Assembly (NCBI GenBank): GCA_964421815.1
Contig: CAYQYT010000007.1
Span: 62,001-126,000, forward strand
Length of the DNA: 64,000 bases
Origin: DTU089 sp964421815
GTDB lineage: Bacteria; Bacillota; Clostridia; Oscillospirales; Acutalibacteraceae
Reading direction: 5' to 3'
Shown here: positions 33,154 to 42,783 of the stretch, piece after piece
How the letters are laid out: the number at the start of each line of letters is the position of its first letter
How positions within the stretch are numbered: position 1 is the stretch's first letter
Position numbers and translations under genes: made by a program
Notes under the pieces: model-generated
Database searches by the model: none
The model's input: the letters and a program-made list of their open reading frames with translations, nothing else
Told to the model about the DNA's origin: nothing

Positions 33154-33693
33154 TTACAGTGCAATTCCCGCCATATCAAAAATAGATTTCATATTCTCAA
33201 TAAGACCGGATTTCAAAACTATGATAATTAACAATATGAGAAGAACAAAGGGGGCTCCCAATTCCACTATTGTTTTTATCATCTGTTTTCTCTTCATTGC
33301 CCGAAGTTCATTTTCAAGTGCCGTAACACGATTTTGAAGTTCCGTTATAACATCATCTTCTTTGTATTGCTCCGGGTTTCTTTGAGTTGTGTTTTGGTGC
33401 ACAATATTTTTTGGGGATTGTTCAGGTGCAGCAGGCTTTGTCACATCTTTTTCGGGAAAACGGGAACGAATGGATTTCAAGGCAGATAAAACTTTGTCAT
33501 CCCTTTGTGAAACCTCTTTCCCGATAACAGCGTCAAGCCATCTGATCTGGGCTTCGGTAGGCTCCGAAACGGAGTCAAATACATTTAACTGCCTATCGCA
33601 AAACGAGCACACTCTGCAATCCTCACCGATTATCTTTCTTTCAACAAAATCAAGTTCTTCTGTTTTGCAACCGCAAACGGGACATACCGCCAT
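33154..33693 (-). CDS. zinc-ribbon / coiled-coil / single-pass membrane protein within the glycogen operon
   Basis: 179 residues. An N-terminal zinc ribbon (CPVCGCKTE and CRVCSFCDRQ), a region of about 60 residues, a coiled coil (VITELQNRVTALENELRAM, about 115-138), then one or two membrane segments (APFVLLILLIIIVLK). No family was recognised. It lies 28 bp after glgD and 19 bp before glgA, so it is very probably part of the glycogen operon; a role in placing or controlling glycogen enzymes is only a guess. Confidence 0.8.
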   Translation of the reverse strand: MAVCPVCGCKTEELDFVERKIIGEDCRVCSFCDRQLNVFDSVSEPTEAQIRWLDAVIGKEVSQRDDKVLSALKSIRSRFPEKDVTKPAAPEQSPKNIVHQNTTQRNPEQYKEDDVITELQNRVTALENELRAMKRKQMIKTIVELGAPFVLLILLIIIVLKSGLIENMKSIFDMAGIAL

Positions 33694-33721
33694 ACTAACA
33701 CCTCACAATCAGAAAATTTAT

Positions 33722-34840
33722 TTAAATAACAATTTCTTTACCTACAAACAAGGGATAACTCTTGTCACCGCTCAAGGTTTTCTTTGTAGTAATAACAGTG
33801 TTTTTATCCATAATCACACAATTCAGCCTTGCATCCTCGCCCACAAAAGCATCTTGCATAAGAATGGAGTTTTCAACAACCGCACCCTTAGCTATTTTTA
33901 CACCTCTGAAAATAATGCTGTTTTTCACGGTGCCTTCAATTTGACAACCGTCGGCAATAAGAGAGTTTTCACATTTTGAAGAAATACCGTAAATAACCGG
34001 CATGTCGTTACGAACCTTTGTATATACAGGTGCATCGGCACGGAACAAATTATTCCTGCAACTCTTTTCAAGCAGAGCCATATTTGCTTCAAAATATGTT
34101 GACATACTGTCAATAGTACAACTCCACTCCTCAACCTTATAGCCGTAAATGTTAAGGTGGGAAACGTTTTTCTGTATAATATCTTTTTCAAAACTTGTAT
34201 AGGTATAACTCTCGGCGTCGCCTATAAGTCTTTCAAGGAGTGCCTTCCTAATAAGAATTATATTTGTTGAATAGTTTATCTCATTCTCAGTCTTAATGTC
34301 CACACCCACACTTACAACCTTACCGTCGTCGTCAAGGCTGAGAGCCATTATTCTTTCAAGTTTTGGTGCTTCGCCATGAGAATATGCAATAGTGATATCC
34401 GCATCCTTTTGGGTGTGGAAAGCAAAAAGTTTTGACAAATCCATATTGCAAACTACGTTGGAATCCATAAGCAAAACATATTCCTGCTTAGATTTTGCTA
34501 TAAAATCCATTATTCTGTTAAGCGTATCGATTCTATCGTTGCTGTCCCGTTCCGTTGCACCGGGTGTAAAGGGCGGAAGCATATAAAGACCGTCAACTTT
34601 TCTTGAAAGGTCCCAAGGTCTTCCGCTTCCCACGTGATCCATAAGAGAGTGGAAATTGCTGTTTGCAATAACCCCAACCTTTGTAACACCGCAGTTAACA
34701 AGATTTGAAAGAGCAAAATCTATAAGACGATATCTTCCGCCAAAGGGTACGGAACCCATGGTACGTCTTGCCGTAAGAGCACCCAAAGAGGAATCATAAG
34801 AATTGGAATAAATAATTCCGAGAACATTTTTCGGCATCAT
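33722..34840 (-). CDS. glgD: glucose-1-phosphate adenylyltransferase subunit GlgD
   Basis: 372 residues. Related to GlgC but with a degenerate catalytic N-terminus (LGIIYSNSYDSSLGALTARRT instead of the GGxGxRL loop), as in the regulatory GlgD subunits of Firmicutes. It keeps the C-terminal left-handed beta-helix (EGTVKNSIIFRGVKIAKGAV). GlgC and GlgD together form a more active ADP-glucose pyrophosphorylase. Its ATG overlaps the glgC stop (ATGA), a sign of coupled translation. Confidence 0.95.
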   Translation of the reverse strand: MMPKNVLGIIYSNSYDSSLGALTARRTMGSVPFGGRYRLIDFALSNLVNCGVTKVGVIANSNFHSLMDHVGSGRPWDLSRKVDGLYMLPPFTPGATERDSNDRIDTLNRIMDFIAKSKQEYVLLMDSNVVCNMDLSKLFAFHTQKDADITIAYSHGEAPKLERIMALSLDDDGKVVSVGVDIKTENEINYSTNIILIRKALLERLIGDAESYTYTSFEKDIIQKNVSHLNIYGYKVEEWSCTIDSMSTYFEANMALLEKSCRNNLFRADAPVYTKVRNDMPVIYGISSKCENSLIADGCQIEGTVKNSIIFRGVKIAKGAVVENSILMQDAFVGEDARLNCVIMDKNTVITTKKTLSGDKSYPLFVGKEIVI

Positions 34841-36057
34841 ACTGTTTCACCATCCTTAACATCTTCTGAAATCATGGACTTTGCCTTTACGGTTGCTTTT
34901 TTACCCACCGTAACTCCGGCACCCACAACGCTTACACCCCAGTTCTCCAAATCGGCGCATTTTTCGGGGTTTTCGCCAACCACTGCACCTTCTTCAATTA
35001 CAGCATTTTCAGCAACCATTGCGTACTGAACTACCGCACCTTTTTTAATTACTGCGCCGGGCATGATAATTGAATAATCCACAAATGCGCCTTCTTCTAC
35101 GGTAACATTTGAGAAAAGCACCGAATAGTCGATTTTACCTTCTATTTCGCAGCCCTCTGCGGCAAGAGAATTTTCTATAACCGCTGTTTCGGAAACATAC
35201 TGGGGAGCCGAAACGGCACTTCTGCCGTAAATCTTCCAACCGGGGTCGCTCAAATCAATATTTGCCTTGGGATTGAGCAAGTCAAGGTTTGCTTCCCAAA
35301 GAGAGTCGATTGTTCCCACATCCTTCCAATATCCGTCGAAGCCGTAAGCATAAAGCCTTTCCCCTGCTTCGTGCATTGCGGGAATAACGTTTTTACCAAA
35401 ATCGTTTGAAGAATCCGGGTCCGCTTCATCCTCAATAAGATATTTCCTCAATTTTTCCCAGGTGAACATATAAACACCCATGGACGCCTTATTGCTCTTG
35501 GGATTCTTAGGTTTTTCTTCAAATGCGGTAATTCTTCCGTCATCATCCACAAACATAAGACCGAAGCGGGAAGCCTCCTCCCACGGAACCTCAAGCATTG
35601 CAATTGTACAGGCGGCATTCTTTTCTTTATGGAACTGAAGCATCTTTGCATAATCCATCTTGTATATATGGTCGCCTGAAAGAACCGCCACATACTCGGG
35701 ATTGTATCTGTCAATAAACTGAATATTCTGATAAATTGCATTGGCAGTACCCTTGTACCATTCCGTACCCTTAATCTGCTGATAGGGTGAGAGAATGTGT
35801 ACACCGCCGTTTGCACGGTCAAGATCCCAAGGACCGCCGTTTCCGATATAGTCGTTAAGTTCAAGGGGCTGATACTGTGTGAGAACACCCACGGTATAAA
35901 TACCCGAGTTTACGCAGTTTGAAAGGGGGAAATCAATAATCCTGTACTTTCCGCCATAGGGAACGGCGGGCTTTGCAATATTCTTGGTAAGTACGCCCAA
36001 TCTTGAGCCCTGACCACCTGCAAGAAGCATTGCAATACATTCATTCTTTTTTGCCAT
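34837..36057 (-). CDS. glgC: glucose-1-phosphate adenylyltransferase catalytic subunit
   Basis: 406 residues. Makes ADP-glucose from glucose 1-phosphate and ATP, the committed step of glycogen synthesis. Seen: AMLLAGGQGSRLGVLTKNIA nucleotide-binding loop, YGGKYRIIDFPLSNC, GDHIYKMDY, EEKPKNPKS and the C-terminal beta-helix repeats. Its start is four bases after the glgB stop and its stop overlaps the glgD start. Confidence 0.96.
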   Translation of the reverse strand: MAKKNECIAMLLAGGQGSRLGVLTKNIAKPAVPYGGKYRIIDFPLSNCVNSGIYTVGVLTQYQPLELNDYIGNGGPWDLDRANGGVHILSPYQQIKGTEWYKGTANAIYQNIQFIDRYNPEYVAVLSGDHIYKMDYAKMLQFHKEKNAACTIAMLEVPWEEASRFGLMFVDDDGRITAFEEKPKNPKSNKASMGVYMFTWEKLRKYLIEDEADPDSSNDFGKNVIPAMHEAGERLYAYGFDGYWKDVGTIDSLWEANLDLLNPKANIDLSDPGWKIYGRSAVSAPQYVSETAVIENSLAAEGCEIEGKIDYSVLFSNVTVEEGAFVDYSIIMPGAVIKKGAVVQYAMVAENAVIEEGAVVGENPEKCADLENWGVSVVGAGVTVGKKATVKAKSMISEDVKDGETV

Positions 36058-36061
36058 TATG

Positions 36062-38008
36062 TCACAGTCCTTTCCTGTTTTTAACTTTTTTATTTGAAGG
36101 TTTATCGTCGGATTTCTTTGTATTGTCAGTTTTTTTCTGTTTAAAATAAAGAGTGCTCATGGGCGGAAGCGTAAGTTCAATAAACTGCTTGTAGCCGTGC
36201 ATTTCGCCATCAACGGTTTTATAGGTTTTCTTTATTTTTTCTCCCGTGCCGCCGAATTTTGCGGAATCTGAATTGAAAACCAATTCATAAGCATCACATT
36301 GCGGAATACCTATTTTATAATTCTTTCTGAGTACGGGAGTCAGATTGGAAACTACAACGAGTTTTTCGTCATCTTCATCCGTTCTCACAAATGCTATCAC
36401 GGAATTTGTATTATCATCGCTGACAATCCAGTTAAAGCCCTCCCAACTGTAATCAATCTGCCACAGGGGAGAATTCTTTTTGTAGAACTTATTTAATTCC
36501 CTTGTATAATCCTGCAACAAAACGTGCATTTCATAGTCAAGAAGAAGCCAGTCAAGTCCTTTTTTGTAGTCCCACTCAATAAACTGTCCGAACTCTGTAC
36601 CCATAAACAAAAGTTTTTTACCCGGGTGAGCATACATGTATCCTAAAAATGCCCTCACTCCGGCAAACTTTTGATTATAATTACCGGGCATCTTATTTAT
36701 AAGGGAGCCCTTGCCGTGAACCACTTCATCGTGGGAAATGGGGAGTATAAAATTTTCGCTGAATGCGTAGAAAAATGAAAATGTTATAAGGTCATGATTA
36801 AATTTTCTGAAAATTCCGTCAAGAGAAAAATATCTCAAAATATCGTTCATCCAGCCCATATTCCATTTGAAATTAAAGCCGAGGCCACCCATATAAACAG
36901 GTTTTGAAACCATGGGCCAGGCGGTACTTTCCTCCGCCATCATCATAACATCCCCATGTTCCTTAAAGACGGTTTCATTAAGTTGTTTCAAAAAAGCAAC
37001 CGCTTCAAGATTTTCGTTGCCGCCGTTGGCATTTGCAATCCAATGTCCGTCATCCCTGCCGTAGTCAAGATAGAGCATGGATGCCACCGCGTCAACACGG
37101 ATACCGTCAATATGGTATTCATCAAACCAGAAGCACGCATTTGAAATAAGGAAACTTTTTACCTCGTTTTTCCCAAAATCAAAAACCTTTGTGCCCCATT
37201 GGAGATGCTCGCCTTTGCGGATATCCGCATATTCATAACAGGGAGTGCCGTCAAACTCCGCAAGACCATGGGCATCCTTTGGAAAGTGAGCGGGAACCCA
37301 GTCAACAATCACACCTATTCCGGCTTTGTGACATTCATCAATAAAATATTTGAAATCGTCGGGAGTTCCGTAACGGGAGGTTACGGCAAAATACCCGGTT
37401 ACCTGATACCCCCAAGAGCCGTCATAGGGATGCTCTGCAACAGGCAACAACTCAACATGGGTGTAGCCCATATTCTTAACATATTCCACAAGTTCCTTTG
37501 CAAGATCGCGGTAACTTAATGTGTTACCGTCATCGTAGAGTTTCCACGATCCCAAATGAACTTCATAAATATTAACGGGGGCGGAATAAACGCTTAATTC
37601 CTTGCGTTTTTTCAGCCACTTTGCATCATTCCATTTATAGTTACCCTCAAATATTTTCGATGCGGTTCCCGGTCGGGTTTCCGCATGAATTGCGTAAGGG
37701 TCGGCTTTGTAAAGTTTTCTTCCGGTTCCGGTGTGTATGATGAATTTGTAAGAATCAAAGTTTTTAACTCCTTCAACATACGCTTCCCAAACGCCCGCGT
37801 CATTAAGCCGTTGCATTGGCGCGCAGTCCTCACTCCAGCCGTTAAAAGTACCCGTTACAAAAATGCTTGTTGCATTGGGTGCCCACACTCTGAAAACATA
37901 TTTCCCGTCCTCAATTTTATGAGCACCGAAAAACTCCTGTGCCTTAAAATTCTTTCCCTGATGAAAAATATACATGGGAAAATCATTGTAATCGCTTTTC
38001 TTTTTCAC
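36062..38008 (-). CDS. glgB: 1,4-alpha-glucan branching enzyme
   Basis: About 648 residues, GH13. Introduces alpha-1,6 branches into glycogen. An N-terminal CBM48 domain (FRVWAPNATSIFVTGTFNGW) precedes the (beta/alpha)8 barrel with DWVPAHFPKD, the nucleophile in GIRVDAVASMLYLDY, the acid Glu in MMAEESTAWP and LPISHDEVVHGKGS. The C-terminus ends in a Lys-rich tail. The start is taken as GTG 38008, seven bases after GAGG; a GTG at 38014 overlaps the site. First gene of the glycogen operon. Confidence 0.95.
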   Translation of the reverse strand: MKKKSDYNDFPMYIFHQGKNFKAQEFFGAHKIEDGKYVFRVWAPNATSIFVTGTFNGWSEDCAPMQRLNDAGVWEAYVEGVKNFDSYKFIIHTGTGRKLYKADPYAIHAETRPGTASKIFEGNYKWNDAKWLKKRKELSVYSAPVNIYEVHLGSWKLYDDGNTLSYRDLAKELVEYVKNMGYTHVELLPVAEHPYDGSWGYQVTGYFAVTSRYGTPDDFKYFIDECHKAGIGVIVDWVPAHFPKDAHGLAEFDGTPCYEYADIRKGEHLQWGTKVFDFGKNEVKSFLISNACFWFDEYHIDGIRVDAVASMLYLDYGRDDGHWIANANGGNENLEAVAFLKQLNETVFKEHGDVMMMAEESTAWPMVSKPVYMGGLGFNFKWNMGWMNDILRYFSLDGIFRKFNHDLITFSFFYAFSENFILPISHDEVVHGKGSLINKMPGNYNQKFAGVRAFLGYMYAHPGKKLLFMGTEFGQFIEWDYKKGLDWLLLDYEMHVLLQDYTRELNKFYKKNSPLWQIDYSWEGFNWIVSDDNTNSVIAFVRTDEDDEKLVVVSNLTPVLRKNYKIGIPQCDAYELVFNSDSAKFGGTGEKIKKTYKTVDGEMHGYKQFIELTLPPMSTLYFKQKKTDNTKKSDDKPSNKKVKNRKGL

Positions 38009-38057
38009 ATCCACACCTCACAAAATGTAATGTAATGTAATACACTATATCAATGTA

Positions 38058-38086
38058 ATAATATCAAAATACTGAATTCATTTCAA
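38058..38086 (-). promoter_or_regulatory. glycogen operon promoter
   Basis: On the minus strand TTGAAA (38081-38086), 17-bp spacer, TATTAT (38058-38063), about 50 bases before the glgB start. Confidence 0.7.
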
Positions 38087-38300
38087 GAGAATTTTAATAT
38101 ATTTTGTTCAAATCAAAGTTAAAATTTTTTGGTCTGCTTTGTGAATATTGCACAATAATTTTGTTTAAAATGTCATCTCAGACGCCAAATATATTGTCTA
38201 TTATTTGGGGAAAAATGTTAACTGTTTGTAAAAATTCAAAAGTTTTTGTTTATTTTCTTTTTCGGAAAAATAACCACCCAAAAAATGTTATTATATTTAC

Positions 38301-38319
38301 TATACAATTAAACGTTTAA
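38301..38319 (+). promoter_or_regulatory. -10-like element and candidate MarR operator
   Basis: TATACAAT (38301-38308) runs into TTAAACGTTTAA (38308-38319), a perfect 12-bp palindrome at the expected transcription start. A MarR dimer bound there would block its own operon. No convincing -35 element is visible. Confidence 0.5.
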
Positions 38320-38341
38320 CTATTTTTTCGGAGGTTTACCA

Positions 38342-38836
38342 ATGGAGTACAGAGAAATGGTTCACAAGCTGATTTCCACATCCCTCGTCCATCGTTGCCA
38401 CATAACAAAAGCCGCCCAAAAAGCCGGCTTATATTACGGTCAGCCAATGATACTGGAATATATAGATGATAATCCGCGGTGCACACAAAAGGAACTTGCC
38501 GACAGTTTGCACATTTCCCCCGCAAGTGTCGCAACATCAATTAAAAGACTGGAAAAAAGCGGGTTTGTAACCCGCACAACCGACAAATCCGATGTAAGAA
38601 AAAACCGACTGTCCCTCACAGACAGCGGAACCGATGTTTTAAATGAGTTCAGAAGAATCTGTGATGAAACGGACAAAGAAATGTTTAAGGGGTTTTCTCC
38701 GCAGGAATGTGAAACGCTGTGCAATTATCTTGAAAGATTATACTCCAACTTAAACGCGGAAAAACTCACAAACTGTCAGTTAAAAGCAGAAATGAAGAAA
38801 AGCAGAGAAATTGCAAAGGAGGAAATGAAAAAATGA
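38342..38836 (+). CDS. MarR-family transcriptional regulator
   Basis: 164 residues. Winged helix-turn-helix of the MarR type: LYYGQPMILEYIDD, CTQKELADSLHISPASVATS (recognition helix), IKRLEKSGFVTRTTDKSDVR with the wing, and RKNRLSLTDSG. Start ATG 38342 follows CGGAGG. It is followed by two ABC exporter half-transporters, with its stop overlapping the first, a common layout for drug-responsive self-regulated exporters. Confidence 0.93.
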   Translation: MEYREMVHKLISTSLVHRCHITKAAQKAGLYYGQPMILEYIDDNPRCTQKELADSLHISPASVATSIKRLEKSGFVTRTTDKSDVRKNRLSLTDSGTDVLNEFRRICDETDKEMFKGFSPQECETLCNYLERLYSNLNAEKLTNCQLKAEMKKSREIAKEEMKK

Positions 38837-40632
38837 TGAAAAAACTTATGAGTTATGTGGGTAAATACAAAATTTATGCCATACTCTCCCCCATCTCAAT
38901 CATTCTGGAAGTTTTGATTGAAGTTATAATCCCCCTGCTGATGTCGGTAATAATCGACTGCGGTATTTCGGGACAACCCTTGGACTCAAAGGAAAGTTTC
39001 ATTGCCGACATTCTCATAAAAATGGGCTTTGGTGACAAAGTCGGCACCGAACTTATACTTTCCCTGGGCACACTTATGATAGGTATGGCATGCATCTCCC
39101 TTGCCTGCGGTGCGGCGGCAGCATTCTTTGCCGCAAAAGCGGGTATGGGCTTCGGAGCGGAACTCCGTTTCGGAATATTCAAGAAAATACAGGATTTCTC
39201 TTTCTCCAATGTTGACAAGTTTTCAACCGGTTCCCTTATAACAAGAATGACCACGGACATAACAATGATTCAGAACGCTTTTATGATGGCAATACGTATG
39301 CTTGTACGCTCGCCCCTGATGTTCACGATGGCAATCATAATGGCTTTCAGCATCAATAAAAGGCTATCCCTTATTTTTATTTGTATTGCCCCGATTATGT
39401 TTTGCCTCATTCTGTTTATCGGTGTTGTTGCCCACAAACGTTTTAAGAAAATGTTTAAAAAATACGATAAATTCAACACCTCCATTCAGGAAAACCTTAT
39501 TGCCGCAAGAGTTGTAAAGGCATTTGTACGTGCAAAACACGAAAAAGAAAAGTTCAAAATTTCCAACGACGAACTGAAGGACGCATCAATTTTTGCAGAA
39601 AAAATCATAATCCTCAACGGCCCCATAATGTCGGTTTCCATTTACACCTGTATAATTCTCATTCTCTGGGTGGGCTCGAAACTTATTTTGGGCGGCAGTA
39701 TGCAGTTGGGCGACCTTATGAGTTTCATAACATATATTCAACAGATATTTATGTCACTTATGATGGTTTCCATGATTTTTGTTATGTCCGTTATGGCGAA
39801 AGCCTCCATGGACCGTGTTTATGAAGTTTTGACGGAAACCCCCGATATCAATGACGATTCCGCCGATGAAAATCTTACGGTAGCCGACGGAAGTGTTGAA
39901 TTCAGAAATGTTTCCTTTAAATACGGCAAAAATGCAAAACGTGAGGTTTTAAAAGATATTAACCTTACAATCCGCTCCGGGGAAACAATCGGTATTATAG
40001 GCTCAACGGGTAGCGCAAAATCCTCCCTTGTCCAACTTATTCCCAGGCTCTATGACACAAGCGAGGGCGATGTCCTTGTAGGCGGAAGAAATGTTAAGGA
40101 TTACAAAATACAAAATCTCCGTAACAATGTTTCAATGGTACTTCAAAGCAATGTGCTTTTCTCCGGCACCATTGAGGAAAATCTCCGTTGGGGTAACGAA
40201 AACGCAACCATGGACGAAATACGAGCCGCCGCAAAAATTGCACAGGCGGACGATTTTGTTATGAGTTTCCCCGACGGCTATCAAACGGACTTGGGTCAGG
40301 GCGGTGTAAATGTTTCAGGCGGTCAGAAACAACGTCTTTGTATTGCACGCGCCATTCTGAAAAACCCGAAAATACTCATTCTTGACGACTCAACAAGCGC
40401 CGTGGATACTGCCACCGACGGCAAAATCCGTGAGGGTATGAAATCCCTTTTACCCGACACTACAAAAATCATAATCGCCCAGAGAATCAACTCTGTTCAG
40501 CACGCTGACCGAATCATTGTTATTGACGACGGAAAAATCAATGATATAGGCACTCACGAAGAATTGCTTTCACGCAACGAGATATATAAAGAAGTATATA
40601 TGTCCCAGTTGGAAGGCAAAATGGAACAATGA
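38833..40632 (+). CDS. ABC exporter half-transporter (permease + ATPase), first subunit
   Basis: 599 residues. Six membrane helices (about 10-310) and an ATP-binding domain with Walker A IIGSTGSAKSSL (Ala where Gly is usual, GSGKS), signature NVSGGQKQRL and Walker B ILILDDSTSAVD, where Asp takes the place of the catalytic Glu. The second subunit next door has Glu there, so the pair fits a heterodimeric exporter with one degenerate ATPase site. Likely extrudes drugs, peptides or lipids. The start overlaps the MarR stop (ATGA). Confidence 0.93.
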   Translation: MMKKLMSYVGKYKIYAILSPISIILEVLIEVIIPLLMSVIIDCGISGQPLDSKESFIADILIKMGFGDKVGTELILSLGTLMIGMACISLACGAAAAFFAAKAGMGFGAELRFGIFKKIQDFSFSNVDKFSTGSLITRMTTDITMIQNAFMMAIRMLVRSPLMFTMAIIMAFSINKRLSLIFICIAPIMFCLILFIGVVAHKRFKKMFKKYDKFNTSIQENLIAARVVKAFVRAKHEKEKFKISNDELKDASIFAEKIIILNGPIMSVSIYTCIILILWVGSKLILGGSMQLGDLMSFITYIQQIFMSLMMVSMIFVMSVMAKASMDRVYEVLTETPDINDDSADENLTVADGSVEFRNVSFKYGKNAKREVLKDINLTIRSGETIGIIGSTGSAKSSLVQLIPRLYDTSEGDVLVGGRNVKDYKIQNLRNNVSMVLQSNVLFSGTIEENLRWGNENATMDEIRAAAKIAQADDFVMSFPDGYQTDLGQGGVNVSGGQKQRLCIARAILKNPKILILDDSTSAVDTATDGKIREGMKSLLPDTTKIIIAQRINSVQHADRIIVIDDGKINDIGTHEELLSRNEIYKEVYMSQLEGKMEQ

Positions 40633-40648
40633 GAAAGGAGGATTAAAC

Positions 40649-42622
40649 ATGGCACAAAAACACACTAAACAACCTGAACACGGTCCCGGTCCCGGGGGAA
40701 AAATGAAATTTGAAAAACCGAAAAACACAAAAAAGACCCTTTTGCGTCTTTTGTCCTATGTAACTCAAAAAAAGGCATTGCTTTTTGTAGTTTTTATTCT
40801 TGTTGTTTTCAGTTCGGTTGCAAATGTTTTGGGTACCTATCTTTTAACACCCATTATAAATGAAATAGGAAATATGCTTTCAAGCGGAAGCAGGGATTTC
40901 ACGGTGATAATAAAATATTTGTGTATTCTTGCTATCATCTATATTTGCGGAGCAGTTGCGCAATACACATATTCCCGCCTTATGCTCAATGTTTCACAGG
41001 GCACTCTCAATGTTTTAAGACGTGACCTTTTTGAACATTTACAGGATTTGCCCATCAAATACTTTGACACCCACACCCACGGCGAACTTATGAGCCGTTT
41101 TACAAATGACGTTGATACAATACGCGAAGCCATAAGCCAGGGACTTGTGCAAATAATTTCCTCACTTGTAATGGTTGTTGGTATATTCTTTATGATGCTG
41201 TATATCAGCCCTGTGCTCACAGGTCTTATTGTTATAATGCTTGTGGTAATGCTCTTGATAATAAAAACTATCGGGGGACGTTCCTCCCGTTATTTCCGCC
41301 GTCAGCAGATGGCTGTCGGTGCCGTAAACGGCTATATTGAGGAACTTATTGAGGGTTCAAAGGTGGTAAAAGTTTTCTGCAGGGAGGAAAAAGCGAAAAA
41401 CAATTTTAAAGAAATCAATGAAAACTACCGAAAAGCCGCAACAAATGCCCACACCTTTGCAAGTATTTTGATGCCCATTATGGGTAACCTTTCATATTTC
41501 AACTTCACCGCTACTGCCGCTTTGGGTGCAACAATAATTCTCAAATTCGGCAACACTGCCCCGGGCGGTATTACAGGATTTTTACTCGGTGGTGTAGCGG
41601 GTGTGCTTTCCATCGGCTCCCTTGCATCATTCTTGCAATACACAAGGCAGTTTTCCAACCCCATAAGCCAGGTTTCCCAACAGATGAACAGCATCCTTGC
41701 CGCTCTTGCAGGTGCGGAAAGAATTTTTGAAATCATTGACGAAAAGCCCGAGGAAGACGATGGTTATGTTACACTTGTATATGCAAATGTTGATGAATTC
41801 GGAAACATAACCGAATCCGAAACACGCACGGGCACATGGGCTTGGAAACACCCCCATTCAGCGGACGGAAGTGTAACCTACACTCTTCTCAAAGGTGACG
41901 TGCGTTTCCACAATGTTACATTCTCCTATGACGGCAAAAAAACCGTTTTGAAAAACGTTTCACTTTATGCAAAACCCGGTCAGAAAATTGCTTTTGTAGG
42001 CTCAACGGGTGCCGGAAAAACAACAATTACCAATCTTATTAACCGCTTCTACGATATTCAAGAGGGTAAAATCACTTATGACGGTATAAACATTAAGAAA
42101 ATCAAAAAGGACGATTTGCGTCGCTCACTTGCAATGGTGCTTCAGGACACCCACCTTTTCACAGGTACGGTAGAAGAAAATATACGTTACGGCAAGTTGG
42201 ATGCAACCCACGAAGATATTGTTAAAGCCGCCAAAATTGCAAATGCGGACAGTTTCATCACCCGTCTTCCCGACGGCTATAACACAATGCTCACCGGTGA
42301 CGGTTCAAATCTTTCCCAGGGACAGCGACAACTCCTTTCCATAGCACGTGCCGCAGTTGCCGACCCTCCCGTCTTAATTCTTGATGAAGCCACAAGTTCC
42401 ATTGACACCCGTACAGAGCACCTTATTGAAAAAGGTATGGACTCTCTTATGCAGGGTAAAACGGTTTTTGTTATTGCTCACAGACTCTCAACCGTTCGTA
42501 ATTCCAATGCAATTATGGTACTTGAAAACGGAGAAATCATAGAAAAAGGCGACCACGATACCTTGCTTGAAGAAAAAGGAAGATATTACAAACTATATAC
42601 CGGACAGTTTGAACTTTCGTAA
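40649..42622 (+). CDS. ABC exporter half-transporter (permease + ATPase), second subunit
   Basis: 657 residues. A His/Gly/Pro-rich cytoplasmic N-terminus, six membrane helices, then an insertion of about 50 residues between the helices and the ATPase (VTLVYANVDEFGNITES ... TGTWAWKHPHS) and an ATP-binding domain with FVGSTGAGKTTI, LSQGQRQLLSIARA and VLILDEATSSID (canonical Glu). Starts 16 bp after the first subunit with AAAGGAGGATTAAAC. The pair forms the MarR-linked heterodimeric exporter. Confidence 0.93.
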   Translation: MAQKHTKQPEHGPGPGGKMKFEKPKNTKKTLLRLLSYVTQKKALLFVVFILVVFSSVANVLGTYLLTPIINEIGNMLSSGSRDFTVIIKYLCILAIIYICGAVAQYTYSRLMLNVSQGTLNVLRRDLFEHLQDLPIKYFDTHTHGELMSRFTNDVDTIREAISQGLVQIISSLVMVVGIFFMMLYISPVLTGLIVIMLVVMLLIIKTIGGRSSRYFRRQQMAVGAVNGYIEELIEGSKVVKVFCREEKAKNNFKEINENYRKAATNAHTFASILMPIMGNLSYFNFTATAALGATIILKFGNTAPGGITGFLLGGVAGVLSIGSLASFLQYTRQFSNPISQVSQQMNSILAALAGAERIFEIIDEKPEEDDGYVTLVYANVDEFGNITESETRTGTWAWKHPHSADGSVTYTLLKGDVRFHNVTFSYDGKKTVLKNVSLYAKPGQKIAFVGSTGAGKTTITNLINRFYDIQEGKITYDGINIKKIKKDDLRRSLAMVLQDTHLFTGTVEENIRYGKLDATHEDIVKAAKIANADSFITRLPDGYNTMLTGDGSNLSQGQRQLLSIARAAVADPPVLILDEATSSIDTRTEHLIEKGMDSLMQGKTVFVIAHRLSTVRNSNAIMVLENGEIIEKGDHDTLLEEKGRYYKLYTGQFELS

Positions 42623-42626
42623 TAAG

Positions 42627-42670
42627 AAAAAAATCATCTGCATATCAATCTTTATGCAGGTGATTTTTTT
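42627..42670 (+). terminator. terminator of the MarR-ABC operon
   Basis: A long stem (AAAATCATCTGCATA with TTATGCAGGTGATTTT) followed by a T run directly after the stop codon. Confidence 0.9.
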
Positions 42671-42705
42671 GAATTATTACAAATATTAAGATTTTGTAAC
42701 ATTTG

Positions 42706-42733
42706 TTGTGTTTTTATAAAATTAGTATATAAT
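42706..42733 (+). promoter_or_regulatory. promoter of the O-antigen-ligase-like gene
   Basis: TTGTGT (42706-42711), 16-bp spacer, TATAAT (42728-42733), about 50 bases before ATG 42784. Confidence 0.6.
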
Positions 42734-42783
42734 AGGGAGTTGCAGACGAGATTAACTATTTATATAACAGAGTGGTATAAATA

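Larger units (their letters stand above)
38009..38341. other. intergenic region between divergent glgB and MarR-type regulator
   Basis: About 330 AT-rich bases without a gene. It contains the glgB promoter (38058-38086), a short TGTAA microsatellite next to the glgB start, and near the other end a -10-like TATACAAT with a palindromic operator candidate upstream of the MarR gene. The stretch 38100-38290 shows no ORF or strong hairpin. Confidence 0.7.

Noticed and set aside
38028..38044. TGTAA microsatellite as a phase-variable promoter element of glgB
   Set aside because: Only about three short units between promoter and start; too little to claim variation.
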